The notes below the pieces were generated by a model. The model made no database searches. It was given only the letters and a program-made list of their open reading frames with translations, and had not been told where the DNA came from. Of a stretch of DNA of 64,000 bases, positions 17,554 to 29,078 are shown in pieces; positions within the stretch are counted from its first letter, which is position 1; each line of letters begins with the position of its first letter. This DNA comes from Brachybacterium kimchii (GTDB lineage: Bacteria > Actinomycetota > Actinomycetes > Actinomycetales > Dermabacteraceae): NCBI RefSeq assembly GCF_023373525.1, contig NZ_CP097218.1, positions 1,984,001-2,048,000 of the forward strand, read 5' to 3'. Made by a program: the position numbers and the translations under genes.

Positions 17554-17935
17554 GGCACCACTGTGGACCTCCCGCGCGCAAAGCACCAGTGCCCCGATGT
17601 TCCGACACCCCGATACTGCTCCGCCGGACCCGCAGACGCCGAGATTCGCCGCATGGACACGGTGGATCTCGACCCGCATGTCCTCTTCGCGCACTGATCG
17701 CTTCGAGAGTGGGCGGCCTGGCCCCGACGAGAGTGAAGCAGAGGGCCACCACGGGATCGAGTTCGTCCGGTGCAGCTCGCGCACTTCCTCCGCTTCCACG
17801 CCCTCACGGAGATCAGCTCGGACCGGGAATGATGAGTCCGGCTTCGGCTCATCGCCACGGCGAGTCTCACCGAGGTGACGCCCGCGAGGCCGTGGCCTGC
17901 GAAGGCTCGGCGCCGTCCACGATCTCCTCCGCACG
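17554..17935. other. Gene-free stretch before the first MerR module
   Basis: About 380 bases between the Xre-like gene and the MerR-type promoter. Open frames here have no recognisable protein character, no RBS and no family motifs. I see no RNA gene or repeat. It may be decayed coding DNA or the joint of an acquired segment. Confidence 0.4.
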
Positions 17936-17938
17936 GGC

Positions 17939-17969
17939 TTGACCTTGACGCGACGTCATCGTTTGGGCT
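17939..17969 (+). promoter_or_regulatory. MerR-type promoter with long spacer
   Basis: TTGACC at 17939-17944 is followed by a 19-base spacer holding the dyad TGACG-CGA-CGTCA (17946-17958) and a weak -10 (TGGGCT, 17964-17969). A dyad inside an overlong spacer is the hallmark of MerR-family activation. The predicted start falls at or next to the ATG of the MFS gene at 17976, implying a nearly leaderless mRNA. Confidence 0.55.
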
Positions 17970-17975
17970 TGTCCC

Positions 17976-19187
17976 ATGGCACGGATCGTCTTCTTCTACC
18001 TGACCTCGTTCGGCACATCGCTGCTGGGCAACTCGATCACTGCGATAGCGCTCCCGCTGCTGGTCCTGTTCACCACGGGCAGTCCGCTGGGGGCTGGGGC
18101 CGTTGCCATCGCGGCAGCGTTGCCCGCCGCCGTCGCCGGACTGCTGATGGGCTCGCTCATCGACCGGATCAACCGCCGCACCGCCGCGATCCTCTCCGAT
18201 GTGATCTCGGCCCTGGCCCTGATCATCCTGCCCGTCATCGACCTCACCGTCGGGCTGAACCTGGGATGGTTCATCGCCGTGGCGATCCTGAATTCCTTCG
18301 GCGACGTTCCCGGCATCACCGCGCGGGAGGCGATGCTCCCCGCCATCGCTCATGCCGGCAGGATGGAACCTTCGCGGCTGATCGGCCTGCGGGAATCCCT
18401 CGCAGGAGTCTCGCTCCTGGTCGGACCCGCCATCGCCGGCATCCTCGTCGCCTCCCTGGAGCCGGTGACGGTCATGTGGGCGACCTCCGGCATCGCCGCA
18501 CTGGCGGCCCTGCTGACCCTCGTTATCCCCTCCCGCGCCTCGGGACTGCCCCCTGAACGGCAAGGAGATCCCCAGCACGAGACGCCCGGCTCCGTCTTCC
18601 ACGGCCTGGTGGTCATCTTCCGCACACCGCTCCTGCGCGTCGTCGTCCTGTTGGGTCTCGCGCTGGCAGTCGTGCTCGCCGCCACGCAGGGCATGGTGAT
18701 CCCCGTGCACTTCGCATTCCAGAACGAGGCCGGTCTCGTCGGGTTCGTCCTCAGCGCACTGGCCGCAGGCCTCCTCATCGGCGGTGGCCTCTTCGCCGTA
18801 TTCGGGACCAGGATCCCGCGCCGGGGGTGGTTCACCACCGGGGCCATCGTCGTCGCCGTGGGATTCGTCGTCATCGGCATACTCGGACCTGTGTGGTCGA
18901 TCTTCACCGGAGCGGCGATCGTCGGATTGGGCGGTGGCTGCATGAACGCCGTCGTCGGACTGACTTTCGTCGAGAACGTCGCAGATGCCGAACGCGGGAA
19001 GGTGCTGGGCGCCCAGAACGCCCTCATGACTCTTGTCCCGGCAGCCGGCATCGGCGTGGCCGCTCTGCTCATCGAGATCGGCACCCTGCACCTGGCCACC
19101 ACAGCTCTCGCCCTTCTGTGGATCGGCGCGGCCGCCCTGGCCCAGCTCAGTCCCAGCATCCGCCGATCAGGACAGGTGTCCACCTGA
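17976..19187 (+). CDS. MFS transporter, drug-efflux-like
   Basis: A 403-residue inner-membrane carrier with about twelve hydrophobic helices. The loop 2-3 signature is present in variant form as GSLIDRINRRTAAILSD, and the middle loop (about 190-205) is short and charged. It resembles the MFS_3/MefA-type efflux carriers of Gram-positive bacteria. First gene of a three-gene operon; its TGA overlaps the ATG of the MerR regulator. Substrate unknown; efflux of an organic compound sensed by the MerR protein is inferred. Confidence 0.88.
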   Translation: MARIVFFYLTSFGTSLLGNSITAIALPLLVLFTTGSPLGAGAVAIAAALPAAVAGLLMGSLIDRINRRTAAILSDVISALALIILPVIDLTVGLNLGWFIAVAILNSFGDVPGITAREAMLPAIAHAGRMEPSRLIGLRESLAGVSLLVGPAIAGILVASLEPVTVMWATSGIAALAALLTLVIPSRASGLPPERQGDPQHETPGSVFHGLVVIFRTPLLRVVVLLGLALAVVLAATQGMVIPVHFAFQNEAGLVGFVLSALAAGLLIGGGLFAVFGTRIPRRGWFTTGAIVVAVGFVVIGILGPVWSIFTGAAIVGLGGGCMNAVVGLTFVENVADAERGKVLGAQNALMTLVPAAGIGVAALLIEIGTLHLATTALALLWIGAAALAQLSPSIRRSGQVST

Positions 19188-19894
19188 TGCGCATCTCAGA
19201 ACTGGCAGAACTCGCCGGGGTGACGGTCCGGACCGTCCGCTACTACCACCAGGCAGGCGCGCTGCCCGAGCCGCCGCGTCGACCCAACGGGTACCGGGAC
19301 TACACCGCGGATCATCTGGTCTCCCTGCTGAGGATCAGTCAGCTGACCGACTCCGGTCTGTCGCTGGCGCAGGCAGGAGCCGTGGCCGCAGACTCCGGCT
19401 CTCCCTCCACCGAAGAGGCGCTGGATGAGGTGGACCGGGCCCTGGAAGCGAAGATCACGGATCTGACCGCACAACGCGAACGGCTGGCCCGGGCGCGCGC
19501 CGGGCGCCACGTCGGACTCTCCAGGGCAGCAGCTGCGCTGAGCCTGACACCGGCCGATATCCCGGTCGCCGTCGCCCTCGCCCACCTCTACCGGGACCAT
19601 CCGCAGATCGACGCTTTCGCCGATGCACTCGATGACCCGCAGATGCGGTCGGCCCTGGTGCGCTTGCAGGAGCGTTTCGACGCCATCGATGAGAAAACCG
19701 GTGACACCGAGCTCGAGCAACTCATGGAGCAGGCGCAGTCGCTGGTCGACGAGGTCGCCGGTGGACTGCCCTCGCTGACGGAAGAGCAGATGCAGGTGAT
19801 CCTCGACCTGGCCGATCGCGAGCTGAACGACCGGCAGAAGGACTTCATGCGCCTCGAGCCGAGGCCGCAGTCCCACCCCAGAGAGGAATCCTGA
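19187..19894 (+). CDS. MerR-family regulator 1
   Basis: A 235-residue regulator with the N-terminal MerR winged helix: ISELAELAGVTVRTVRYYHQAG (residues 3-24) and NGYRDYTADHLVSLLRI. A coiled-coil dimerisation helix (about residues 80-110) and a helical effector-binding C-terminal region follow. There is no Cys metal motif, so an organic ligand is likely. Translationally coupled to the MFS gene (TGATG overlap). It probably controls the long-spacer promoter at 17939. Paralogous in its first 70 residues to the MerR at 22294. Confidence 0.92.
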   Translation: MRISELAELAGVTVRTVRYYHQAGALPEPPRRPNGYRDYTADHLVSLLRISQLTDSGLSLAQAGAVAADSGSPSTEEALDEVDRALEAKITDLTAQRERLARARAGRHVGLSRAAAALSLTPADIPVAVALAHLYRDHPQIDAFADALDDPQMRSALVRLQERFDAIDEKTGDTELEQLMEQAQSLVDEVAGGLPSLTEEQMQVILDLADRELNDRQKDFMRLEPRPQSHPREES

Positions 19895-19896
19895 CC

Positions 19897-20511
19897 ATGC
19901 GAATCTTCGACAGCTTCCGAACAGTCCTGCGCGCCAACTGGTACCCGTACCTGGTGTCCAATCTCGTCGTCTACGGCACGTTGCTGATGGCGATGATCGC
20001 GTCCGTCTACATCCCTGGTCTGCATGAGATCGGCCACCGGAACACCGAGGCCTTCCTCAGCTCGCCCGGGTCGTCCTTGGTCGTCGATGCCTACAGCAGC
20101 GGCAGCATCGTCGGACCCGCACTGCTGACTCTCCTCTCCAACCTCCTGTTCGCAGCACTGGGGACCACGACATTGCCCACGCTCATCGTTCCCTTCTTCG
20201 GTGTGGTCGCGACGATCGCACGGGCGATCTTCATCGGCATGCCGTACGCGCCGACAACACTCGAGGAGCTGATCACGGTGATCACCGTCTCGCCCGTGCT
20301 GCTGATCGAGTTCCAGGCCTATGTCCTGGCGATGCTGGGATCGATCATCCTCTGGCGATCGACCTTCGGCTACCGCCGACGCAATCTGTCATCGGCCTGG
20401 GAGGGGTACCTCGCCGGCGTCAAGGACAACCTGCGCCTCTATCCGATGATCATCATCCTGCTTCTGGTCATTGCGCTGGTCGAGGCCGTCACAGCCCTGT
20501 TCCTGCACTGA
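19897..20511 (+). CDS. SpoIIM-like multi-pass membrane protein
   Basis: A 204-residue protein with about five hydrophobic helices and the layout of stage II sporulation M-like proteins: a first helix NLVVYGTLLMAMIASV, a central glycine/proline-rich pair, and a C-terminal basic ILWRSTFGYRRRNLSSAWEGYLAGVKDN before the last helix. In non-sporulating actinobacteria these proteins are of unknown function, often beside transporters. It starts 2 bases after the MerR stop and is the last gene of this operon. Confidence 0.7.
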   Translation: MRIFDSFRTVLRANWYPYLVSNLVVYGTLLMAMIASVYIPGLHEIGHRNTEAFLSSPGSSLVVDAYSSGSIVGPALLTLLSNLLFAALGTTTLPTLIVPFFGVVATIARAIFIGMPYAPTTLEELITVITVSPVLLIEFQAYVLAMLGSIILWRSTFGYRRRNLSSAWEGYLAGVKDNLRLYPMIIILLLVIALVEAVTALFLH

Positions 20512-20551
20512 GCCTCGATGCGCCGTCAGGGCTCTCCCGCGTGCAGGGCCT

Positions 20552-21472
20552 TCAGCGCTGATGACGGGTGCGGTGCTTCTCGAGCTGCCAGACAGTGACG
20601 ATGGCGATGGCTTCCGCGAGGAGGAACACCAGCATGTACGGTCCGCCGGCGCCACTGCTGCGGTCCTGGGCGATGCCGCCGCCGTCGGCGAACAGGGCGC
20701 CGATGCCGTAGGCGAAGACATTGTTCATGACGTGGAAGGCGATCGAAGCTTCGAGGCCCCGGCTCAGCAGAGCCATGACCGCGGTGCTCGCCCCGAGGCC
20801 CAGGTAATTCAGGATCATCCATGGATCCAGGCTGGTGTGGACGATGGCGAAGAGGACGCTCGAACCGGTGATGCCCACGATCAGCGCGGGGCGGGAAGCG
20901 CGGATCCACGACGCGTAGGAGGCGGTGAGGACACCGCGGAAAGCGACTTCCTCCGCCGCGGCCTGCAACGGCGTGGTCAGCACCAGCACCACCAGCAGCG
21001 CGATGGTCGTGCCGGAGACGGCGAAGAAGGACAGCGGCGAGGGGTTGATCAGCTGGACCGCGATGTTGGCGAGGACCATCAGCACCGCGAAGAGGCCGAC
21101 GTACATCACCAGCCGACGCCACCGGAAAGCCCGCCCGGCGCTCAGTGCGGATCGCCAGGGCACCCGCCCGGCCTTGGCGAGCAGGAGGAGCGCGAGCGGG
21201 GCGATCAGGATGGTCGCGAGATTCGTCGCGAGGAAGGACAGAGGGGTCAGCGAGGCGCCATCGGGATCCTTGCCCAGCAGGGCGACCTCGACGATGGCGG
21301 CGGCACCGCCCAGCAGCAGTTGGAGGCCGTAGATCGCCGCGACGACGACGATCGTCAGCACCAGCGGGACCCACCACCGCATCGACAGGTGCGCGCCGAA
21401 AGGACGATTCCCATCGACGGAAGAGGGTGCGCTCGAGGTGTTGGTGAGGGACGGGTCAGGAGTCGTGGTCAT
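20552..21472 (-). CDS. CPBP-family intramembrane metalloprotease
   Basis: A 306-residue polytopic protein of the CPBP (CAAX protease and bacteriocin-processing, Abi) family. Motif 1 is EEVAFRGVL (EExxxR), motif 2 is HTSLDP after a hydrophobic helix, and motif 3 is HVMNN (HxxxN); all three line the glutamic protease/metalloprotease site. ATG 21472 has AAGGA 6 bases upstream, and the gene overlaps the preceding one by 17 bases. Family roles include prenyl-protein processing and bacteriocin self-immunity. The last gene of a MerR-controlled operon. Confidence 0.9.
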   Translation of the reverse strand: MTTTPDPSLTNTSSAPSSVDGNRPFGAHLSMRWWVPLVLTIVVVAAIYGLQLLLGGAAAIVEVALLGKDPDGASLTPLSFLATNLATILIAPLALLLLAKAGRVPWRSALSAGRAFRWRRLVMYVGLFAVLMVLANIAVQLINPSPLSFFAVSGTTIALLVVLVLTTPLQAAAEEVAFRGVLTASYASWIRASRPALIVGITGSSVLFAIVHTSLDPWMILNYLGLGASTAVMALLSRGLEASIAFHVMNNVFAYGIGALFADGGGIAQDRSSGAGGPYMLVFLLAEAIAIVTVWQLEKHRTRHQR

Positions 21473-21818
21473 GATGGTCCTTCGGGGAGTGTGAGCTGGA
21501 CGGAGCGGAGCCGTCATCCGTGGTGGTGGCGAAGCGTCGCCAGATGGTGCCGAACAGCAGCCCGATCGAGCCGCTCAGTGCCGCGACGACGATCGCGTTG
21601 GTGAGGGCGGTGACGGGCACCGCGCCGACGAGAACGAACATCGAGATGAAGAACGCGATGAGACTCAGCACGGCGATGGCTCGGTCCTGGAACCGCGTCA
21701 GAGCCCTTCCGAGTCGGCTGCGCAGTTCGGGCGTGTTCGCGCGGTTGTCCAGAAACAGCGCGATGAGCAGGAGGGGGACGACCTGCATCGCGCCCTCGTA
21801 GATGAGCGAGTCATCCAT
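21456..21818 (-). CDS. Small membrane protein with three TM segments
   Basis: A 120-residue protein: hydrophobic helix at about 9-23, a charged segment NRANTPELRSRLGRALTRFQD, two further helices (about 46-66 and 68-90), and a hydrophilic His/Asp/Ser-rich tail (KDHHDHDS) that could bind metal weakly. I do not recognise the family. The start ATG overlaps the preceding stop region and its 3' end overlaps the CPBP protease start, indicating tight translational coupling. Confidence 0.75.
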   Translation of the reverse strand: MDDSLIYEGAMQVVPLLLIALFLDNRANTPELRSRLGRALTRFQDRAIAVLSLIAFFISMFVLVGAVPVTALTNAIVVAALSGSIGLLFGTIWRRFATTTDDGSAPSSSHSPKDHHDHDS

Positions 21819-22155
21819 CGTGGCTCCGTGTCCGGTCCAGGCCGTGGGGGAGCAGAGGCTCATCGGACAGCAGGGCCCCCTCGGCGAAAGATCGCGCCTG
21901 AGCGTGGTGGGCCGGGGCACTGGGTCCGGTGGCCGGCCCCGGCAGCAGCACGCTGGCCGCGGTCTGATGCTGAGTGCCGAACCGGACGAGGGAGGTCCGG
22001 TTGTCACTGCGCGCCCAGTCGTCGCACCGGCCGTGAGCGGGCACGAGGTATGCCGGTCGGGTCCAGCCGGGCGAGTCAGCCGGGCGCGCGAAGGCGGGAT
22101 CGCGCGAGACCTCCTGGACCTCGATCCGATCGGAGTTCCGTCCAGTGCCGGTCAT
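21811..22155 (-). CDS. Small soluble hypothetical protein, first gene of MerR operon 2
   Basis: A 114-residue hydrophilic protein (rich in Arg, Asp, Pro, His) with no recognisable domain. Support for being real: TAGGAGC lies 8 bases before ATG 22155, it follows a MerR-type promoter, and its stop overlaps the next start. Composition is somewhat low-complexity, so it may evolve quickly. Function unknown. Confidence 0.5.
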   Translation of the reverse strand: MTGTGRNSDRIEVQEVSRDPAFARPADSPGWTRPAYLVPAHGRCDDWARSDNRTSLVRFGTQHQTAASVLLPGPATGPSAPAHHAQARSFAEGALLSDEPLLPHGLDRTRSHDG

Positions 22156-22193
22156 GTGGGGGCTCCTACGCGATGGCGGGTATGTGCACCATC

Positions 22194-22224
22194 ATCGGAA
22201 ACCGTGCCCTGGGGGCACGGTCAA
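22194..22224 (-). promoter_or_regulatory. MerR-type promoter/operator, divergent from MerR 2
   Basis: On the reverse strand TTGACC (22224-22219), a 19-base spacer and TCCGAT (22199-22194). The spacer holds a perfect 9-bp inverted repeat, ACCGTGCCC-TGG-GGGCACGGT on the forward strand (22201-22221). This is the classic MerR arrangement and should drive the 22155-20552 operon. A separate 12-bp palindrome GGAAGCGCTTCC (22225-22236) abuts the -35. Confidence 0.7.
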
Positions 22225-22293
22225 GGAAGCGCTTCCGATTCCCTCGCTCATCCACGAGGATGGAGTTATGTCTGCTCCCCCTGGTGACCGCTG

Positions 22294-23031
22294 ATGGCGT
22301 GGAGCACGCGCCGACTCGCGGAGCTCGCGGGCACGACCGTGAAGGCCATTCGGCACTACCACGCGACCGATGTGCTCGAAGAGCCCGCGCGGACGGCCAA
22401 CGGCTACAAGCAGTACCGCACGGCCCACCTGGTGCGCCTGCTGCAGATCAGACAGCTCCGGGACCTGGGGATGTCAACGGCGGAGATCCGGTCGACGATC
22501 GATTCGGACGACCTGTTCTTCGACACCGTGCGCTCGCTCGACGCACGGCTCTCCGCCTCCATCGAACGTCAGCAGAAGATCCGGGCCGACCTCGCCGAGC
22601 TGCTTGCTCACCGCACCGGACCGGACGTCCCCGTAGGGTTCGAATCCATCGCGGACAGTCTCACCGAGTCAGACCGGGCGGTGATCGCCATCAGCGCACT
22701 GCTCTACGACGAACGGGGCATGCGAGACCTGCGCGAGATCGCCGAACACCACCAGGACGCCGACATCGGGTTCAACGAGCTTCCGGCCGATGCCGGCGCC
22801 GAAGCCATCCGTGCCGTCGCCATACGGCTGGCGATGGTGCTGCGCGGGATCCACGAGGACTACCCGGGCACTCGCACTCCGCCTCGGCCGACGAATGTGC
22901 GCGAACGCGAGGCGCTGCACGCCCTCTACCAGTCGCTGCCCGACCTCTACAATCCTGCGCAGATCGAAGCCCTCGGACAGGCGTTCCGCCTCTCGCAGGA
23001 GGATGGCTCCTCGGACGAGACCGGCAGCTGA
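22294..23031 (+). CDS. MerR-family regulator 2
   Basis: A 245-residue regulator: winged helix RLAELAGTTVKAIRHYHATD then NGYKQYRTAHLVRLLQIRQLRDLGMS, a coiled-coil helix (about residues 85-115) and a C-terminal helical region of about 130 residues. No Cys cluster, so the ligand is probably organic. It is divergent from the three-gene membrane operon, and the dyad in that promoter is its likely binding site. A paralogue of the regulator at 19187. Confidence 0.92.
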   Translation: MAWSTRRLAELAGTTVKAIRHYHATDVLEEPARTANGYKQYRTAHLVRLLQIRQLRDLGMSTAEIRSTIDSDDLFFDTVRSLDARLSASIERQQKIRADLAELLAHRTGPDVPVGFESIADSLTESDRAVIAISALLYDERGMRDLREIAEHHQDADIGFNELPADAGAEAIRAVAIRLAMVLRGIHEDYPGTRTPPRPTNVREREALHALYQSLPDLYNPAQIEALGQAFRLSQEDGSSDETGS

Positions 23032-23084
23032 GGAGAGCTGTCGCGTCCGGTGCCGAGCCACTGGGGCGGGCTCTGACGGAGCAT

Positions 23085-23130
23085 ACGCGAGGCCCGGACC
23101 CGCAGAAGGCTGCAGGTCCGGGCCTCGCGT
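23085..23130. terminator. Strong hairpin between MerR 2 and nrdF
   Basis: ACGCGAGGCCCGGACC (23085-23100) pairs with GGTCCGGGCCTCGCGT (23115-23130), a 16-bp stem with a 14-base loop between converging genes. Fourteen bases of the stem (GCGAGGCCCGGACC) recur in the terminator at 40536. Confidence 0.8.
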
Positions 23131-23175
23131 GCGCGCCGTCGGCGGGGATCACCGGCGACGTGCGCGGTCAGCGGA

Positions 23176-25725
<2,550 letters not shown>

Positions 25726-25738
<13 letters not shown>

Positions 25739-26367
25739 TCGCCGACGACTCCGCCCTGCTGCGCGAGGGACTGCGCCTGCTGCTCGAGGACGCGGGGCAC
25801 GACGTCGTGGACTCCGCGGCCGACGGCACGGAGCTCGTGGCCCGCGCGCTCGAGCACCGGCCCGACCTCGTGATCGCGGACATCCGCATGCCCCCGAGCC
25901 ACAGCGACGAGGGCCTGCGCGCCGCCCACGAGATCCGCCGCAGCTGGCCCGAGGCCCCGATCATGCTGCTCAGCCAGTACGTCGTCGTCGCCTACGCGGC
26001 CGAGCTGATCGGCGCCGGCACCCCCGCGACCGGCTACCTGCTCAAGGACCGGGTGAGCGACATCGGCCGCTTCCTCGAGTCCGTCGAGCGCGTGGCGGGC
26101 GGCGGCGTGGTCATGGACCCCGACGTCATCGCGCAGGTCCTCGCCTCCCAGCGCCGCTCCCCTCTCGACGAGCTCACCCCGCGCGAGCGCGAGGTCCTCG
26201 AGCTCATGGGCGAGGGCCTCACCAACGCCGGGATCGCGGAGCGCCTCGTGGTCACCGAGGGCGCCGTCGAGAAGCACACCCAGCGCCTGTTCGCGAAGCT
26301 CGGGCTGAGCCCCGACGCGAGCGTCCACCGGCGCGTGATGGCCGTGCTCACCCTGCTGGGCGGGTGA
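25726..26367 (+). CDS. LuxR/NarL response regulator, partner of 24383 kinase
   Basis: A 213-residue regulator. The receiver begins MRLVIADDSALLREG, with the phospho-acceptor Asp in VIADIRMPP (about 53) and the Lys in YLLKDR. The LuxR helix-turn-helix is at the C-terminus: LTPREREVLELMGEGLTNAGIAERL ... EKHTQRLFAKLGL. GTG 25726 lies inside the kinase 3' end, so translation is coupled. Target genes unknown. Confidence 0.95.
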
Positions 26368-26399
26368 GAATCGGCGAGGCGCCGCGGCCCACCCGCCCT

Positions 26400-26876
26400 T
26401 CAGCGATCCGTGGTCCCGTGCGCGACATGCGGCGAGGAGATCTCCGCGCGTTCGGGGTCGAGGTCCACGGTGTCGAAGCCACCGGCCGGGTCCGTGTAGA
26501 GACGAAGAGCGAGGCCGTCGGGAGTGCGCAGCTCGATGAGATCTCCGATGAAGCCGGAGATCACCGGGCTGTGGGCCACGCCCCGCGCGTCGAGGTGCTC
26601 GACCCACAGATCGAGTGCCGCCCGGTCCGCGACGCCGAATGTCACGGGGTCGTATCCGTCGAGCGCTGCTGCTGCCGCAGGCGCCTCGCGCAGCTCCACG
26701 GGCACGTCGAGGCCCGGCAGCTGCACGATCACCGCGTACCGGGTGCCCGTCTCGTCGTGGTGGTCGAACCGTTCGACGTGCCGGGCACCGAGGGAATCGG
26801 CGAACCAGGCGATGCCCTCGTCGAGGTCGCGCACGGGCAGCTTCAGGTGGTGGATACCGGACAGGGTGGGCGCCAT
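26400..26876 (-). CDS. VOC (glyoxalase/dioxygenase superfamily) protein
   Basis: A 158-residue protein of the vicinal oxygen chelate fold. Two beta-alpha-beta-beta-beta repeats: GIHHLKLPVRDLDEGIAWFADSLGA with the first ligand His, and the second repeat VTFGVADRAALDLWVEHLDARGV ending IELRTPDGLALRLYTDP with the Glu ligand. GGAGGAA lies 6-10 bases before ATG 26876. The substrate is unknown; members include glyoxalase I, dioxygenases and antibiotic-resistance proteins. Confidence 0.88.
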   Translation of the reverse strand: MAPTLSGIHHLKLPVRDLDEGIAWFADSLGARHVERFDHHDETGTRYAVIVQLPGLDVPVELREAPAAAAALDGYDPVTFGVADRAALDLWVEHLDARGVAHSPVISGFIGDLIELRTPDGLALRLYTDPAGGFDTVDLDPERAEISSPHVAHGTTDR

Positions 26877-27015
26877 GAGCGTTCCTCCGTGGGGACGGCG
26901 GGGATGGACGGTCGGTCGCCCCGAGCGTCTCACGCGTGCTGAGGCACCAGGTCCGCTCCGCTCCTCGGAACATGCGGTGACGTGCACCGTCCGCCGTACG
27001 GCACGGAGGCGCGGG

Positions 27016-28602
27016 TCAGTGCTCCGACGCGCCCTCCGCCCCGGCGCCGGTGAACGCGCGGACCTCCATCTCGGCGGCCTTCACGTCGTGCTCGGCCGCG
27101 GGCTTGGTGACGAGGGTGCCGACGATCCCGAGCAGGAAGCCCAGCGGGATCGAGACGATGCCGGGGTTCGAGAGCGGGAACAGGTCGAAGTCGGCGCCCG
27201 GGAACATCGCCTTCTCGTTGCCGGAGACGGCCGGGGAGAGCACGATCAGGATGAGACAGGCCGCGAGCCCGCCGATCATCGAGAACAGTGCGCCGCCGGT
27301 GTTGAATCGTCGCCAGAACAGGGAGAAGAGGATGGTGGGCAGGTTGGCGCTCGCGGCGACCGCGAAGGCGAGCGCCACCAGGAAGGCGACGTTCTGCCCG
27401 AGGGCCACCACGCCGCCCACGATCGCGAGGATCCCGATCGCGACGACGGTCCAGCGGGCGATCTTCACCTCGTCGTCCGCGGGGACCTCGCCGCCGCGGA
27501 TCACGGAGGCGTAGATGTCGTGCGCGAAGCTCGTGGCCGCCGTGATCGCGAGGCCCGCGACCACCGCGAGGATCGTCGCGAAGGCGATCGCGGAGACCAC
27601 GGCCATCAGCACCGGTCCGCCGAGGGCGAGCGCGAGCAGCGGGGCCGCCGCGTTCTCCCCGCCGGGCGTCGCGGGATCCCCGAGCACCTCGGGGCCGACG
27701 AGGGCCGCGGCGCCGTAGCCGAGGATCAGGGTGAGCACGTAGAAGATGCCGATGATCCAGATCGCCCAGACCACCGAGCGCCGCGCCTCCTTGCCGCTGG
27801 GCACGGTGTAGAAGCGCATGAGCACGTGCGGGAGGCCCGCGGTGCCCAGGACCAGCGCGAGCCCGAGCGACAGGAAGTCCACGGGATTGGGGTACTTCAG
27901 GCCCGGCGTGAGGATCGCCTCGCCGTCGGGCGACATCGCGATCGCTTGATCCAGCACGGCGGAGAAGTTGAAGCCATAGCGGCCCATGACCATGATCGCG
28001 AGGATCGCGACGCCGACGACGAGCAGCACCGCCTTGATGATCTGCACCCAGGTGGTGCCCTTCATGCCGCCCACGATCACGTAGACGATCATCAGGACGC
28101 CCACGACCACCACGGTCAGGGCCGTCGGCAGCTTGCCCTCGAGCCCCAGCAGCAGGGCGACGAGCCCGCCCGCGCCCGCCATCTGGGCGATGAGGTAGAA
28201 GAAGCAGACCGCGAGGGTGGTCAGCGACGCCGCCAGGCGCACGGGGCGCTGGTTCAGGCGGAAGGAGAGGACGTCGGCCATCGTGAACTTGCCGGTGTTG
28301 CGCAGCAGCTCGGCGACCAGCAGGAGCGCGACGAGCCAGGCGACGAGGAAGCCGATCGAGTAGAGGAAGCCGTCGTAGCCGGCCATGGCGATCGCCCCGC
28401 AGATGCCCAGGAAGCTCGCGGCGCTGAGGTAGTCGCCGGAGATCGCGATGCCGTTCTGCGGTCCGGAGAACGAGCGGTTGCCGGCGTAGAACTCGGCGGC
28501 GCTCGCCTTCTGGCGGGAGACGCGGAAGACGATGAACAGCGTGAACGCGACGAACAGCGCGAACACGATCATGTTGATGACGGGGTTGATCTCGTGGCTC
28601 AT
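27016..28602 (-). CDS. Sodium:solute symporter, acetate/monocarboxylate (ActP-like)
   Basis: A 528-residue inner-membrane symporter of the SSS family with about 13 helices. Characteristic: EFYAGNRSFSGPQNGIAISGDYLSAASFLGI near the N-terminus, YVIVGGMKGTTWVQIIKAVLL mid-protein and LPHVLMRFYTVPSGKEARRSV, close to cation/acetate symporter ActP. Overlaps the upstream DUF485 gene by 4 bases (ATGA), the usual yjcH-actP arrangement. Na+-coupled uptake of acetate or a short carboxylate is inferred from family. Confidence 0.92.
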   Translation of the reverse strand: MSHEINPVINMIVFALFVAFTLFIVFRVSRQKASAAEFYAGNRSFSGPQNGIAISGDYLSAASFLGICGAIAMAGYDGFLYSIGFLVAWLVALLLVAELLRNTGKFTMADVLSFRLNQRPVRLAASLTTLAVCFFYLIAQMAGAGGLVALLLGLEGKLPTALTVVVVGVLMIVYVIVGGMKGTTWVQIIKAVLLVVGVAILAIMVMGRYGFNFSAVLDQAIAMSPDGEAILTPGLKYPNPVDFLSLGLALVLGTAGLPHVLMRFYTVPSGKEARRSVVWAIWIIGIFYVLTLILGYGAAALVGPEVLGDPATPGGENAAAPLLALALGGPVLMAVVSAIAFATILAVVAGLAITAATSFAHDIYASVIRGGEVPADDEVKIARWTVVAIGILAIVGGVVALGQNVAFLVALAFAVAASANLPTILFSLFWRRFNTGGALFSMIGGLAACLILIVLSPAVSGNEKAMFPGADFDLFPLSNPGIVSIPLGFLLGIVGTLVTKPAAEHDVKAAEMEVRAFTGAGAEGASEH

Positions 28603-29027
28603 CGCAGCTCGCCCTCCTGCCCGTCGGCCGGGCGGGCGGAGTCCTCGAGGATCTCCCCGCTCTCCATCTCGGCGCGGATCGCCTCGGCATGGGGGTCGTA
28701 GCGCTTGTCGGCCCACCAGCGGTAGAGCATGGTGATCACGAAGGTGGTGATGACCTGGCCGAAGCCGAAGAGCAGGCCCACGGTGATGTTGCCGGCGACC
28801 TTGATCGCGAAGAACTCGTGGGTCCAGCCCGCGAGGATCACGTACAGCAGGTACCAGACCAGGAACAGCACCGTGATCGGCACGATGAAGGTGAGGAACG
28901 AGCGGCGCAGCCGCTGGAAGTCCTCGGACTGCTGGACGGCGAGGCTGCGGGCGCCGACGGAGGAGGGATCTCCGAGAGGGTCGCGGCCCGAGGATCTGGG
29001 ATCGGGCAGGGATGCGGACTCTGACAT
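28599..29027 (-). CDS. DUF485 membrane protein (YjcH-like)
   Basis: A 142-residue protein with a Ser/Pro-rich N-terminus, then FQRLRRSFLTFIVPITVLFLVWYLLYVILAG, the family signature, a second helix (GNITVGLLFGFGQVITTFVITMLY), and RWWADKRYDPHAEAIR at the C-terminus. DUF485 proteins accompany acetate-type SSS symporters. GAAGGAG lies 7 bases before ATG 29027. First gene of the operon. Confidence 0.92.
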   Translation of the reverse strand: MSESASLPDPRSSGRDPLGDPSSVGARSLAVQQSEDFQRLRRSFLTFIVPITVLFLVWYLLYVILAGWTHEFFAIKVAGNITVGLLFGFGQVITTFVITMLYRWWADKRYDPHAEAIRAEMESGEILEDSARPADGQEGELR

Positions 29028-29078
29028 GCCGGGCTCCTTCGCTCGGACGTGCACAGGGGGATCGCGGGAGGAGACCGC

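Noticed and set aside
22225..22236. GGAAGCGCTTCC palindrome as a LacI-type operator
   Set aside because: It fits that operator type, but there is no LacI-family gene or sugar gene nearby, and a 12-bp GC-rich palindrome can arise by chance.
26930..28690. Long reverse frame overlapping the symporter
   Set aside because: Arg/Pro-dominated translation in another frame of the symporter gene, which has full family motifs.
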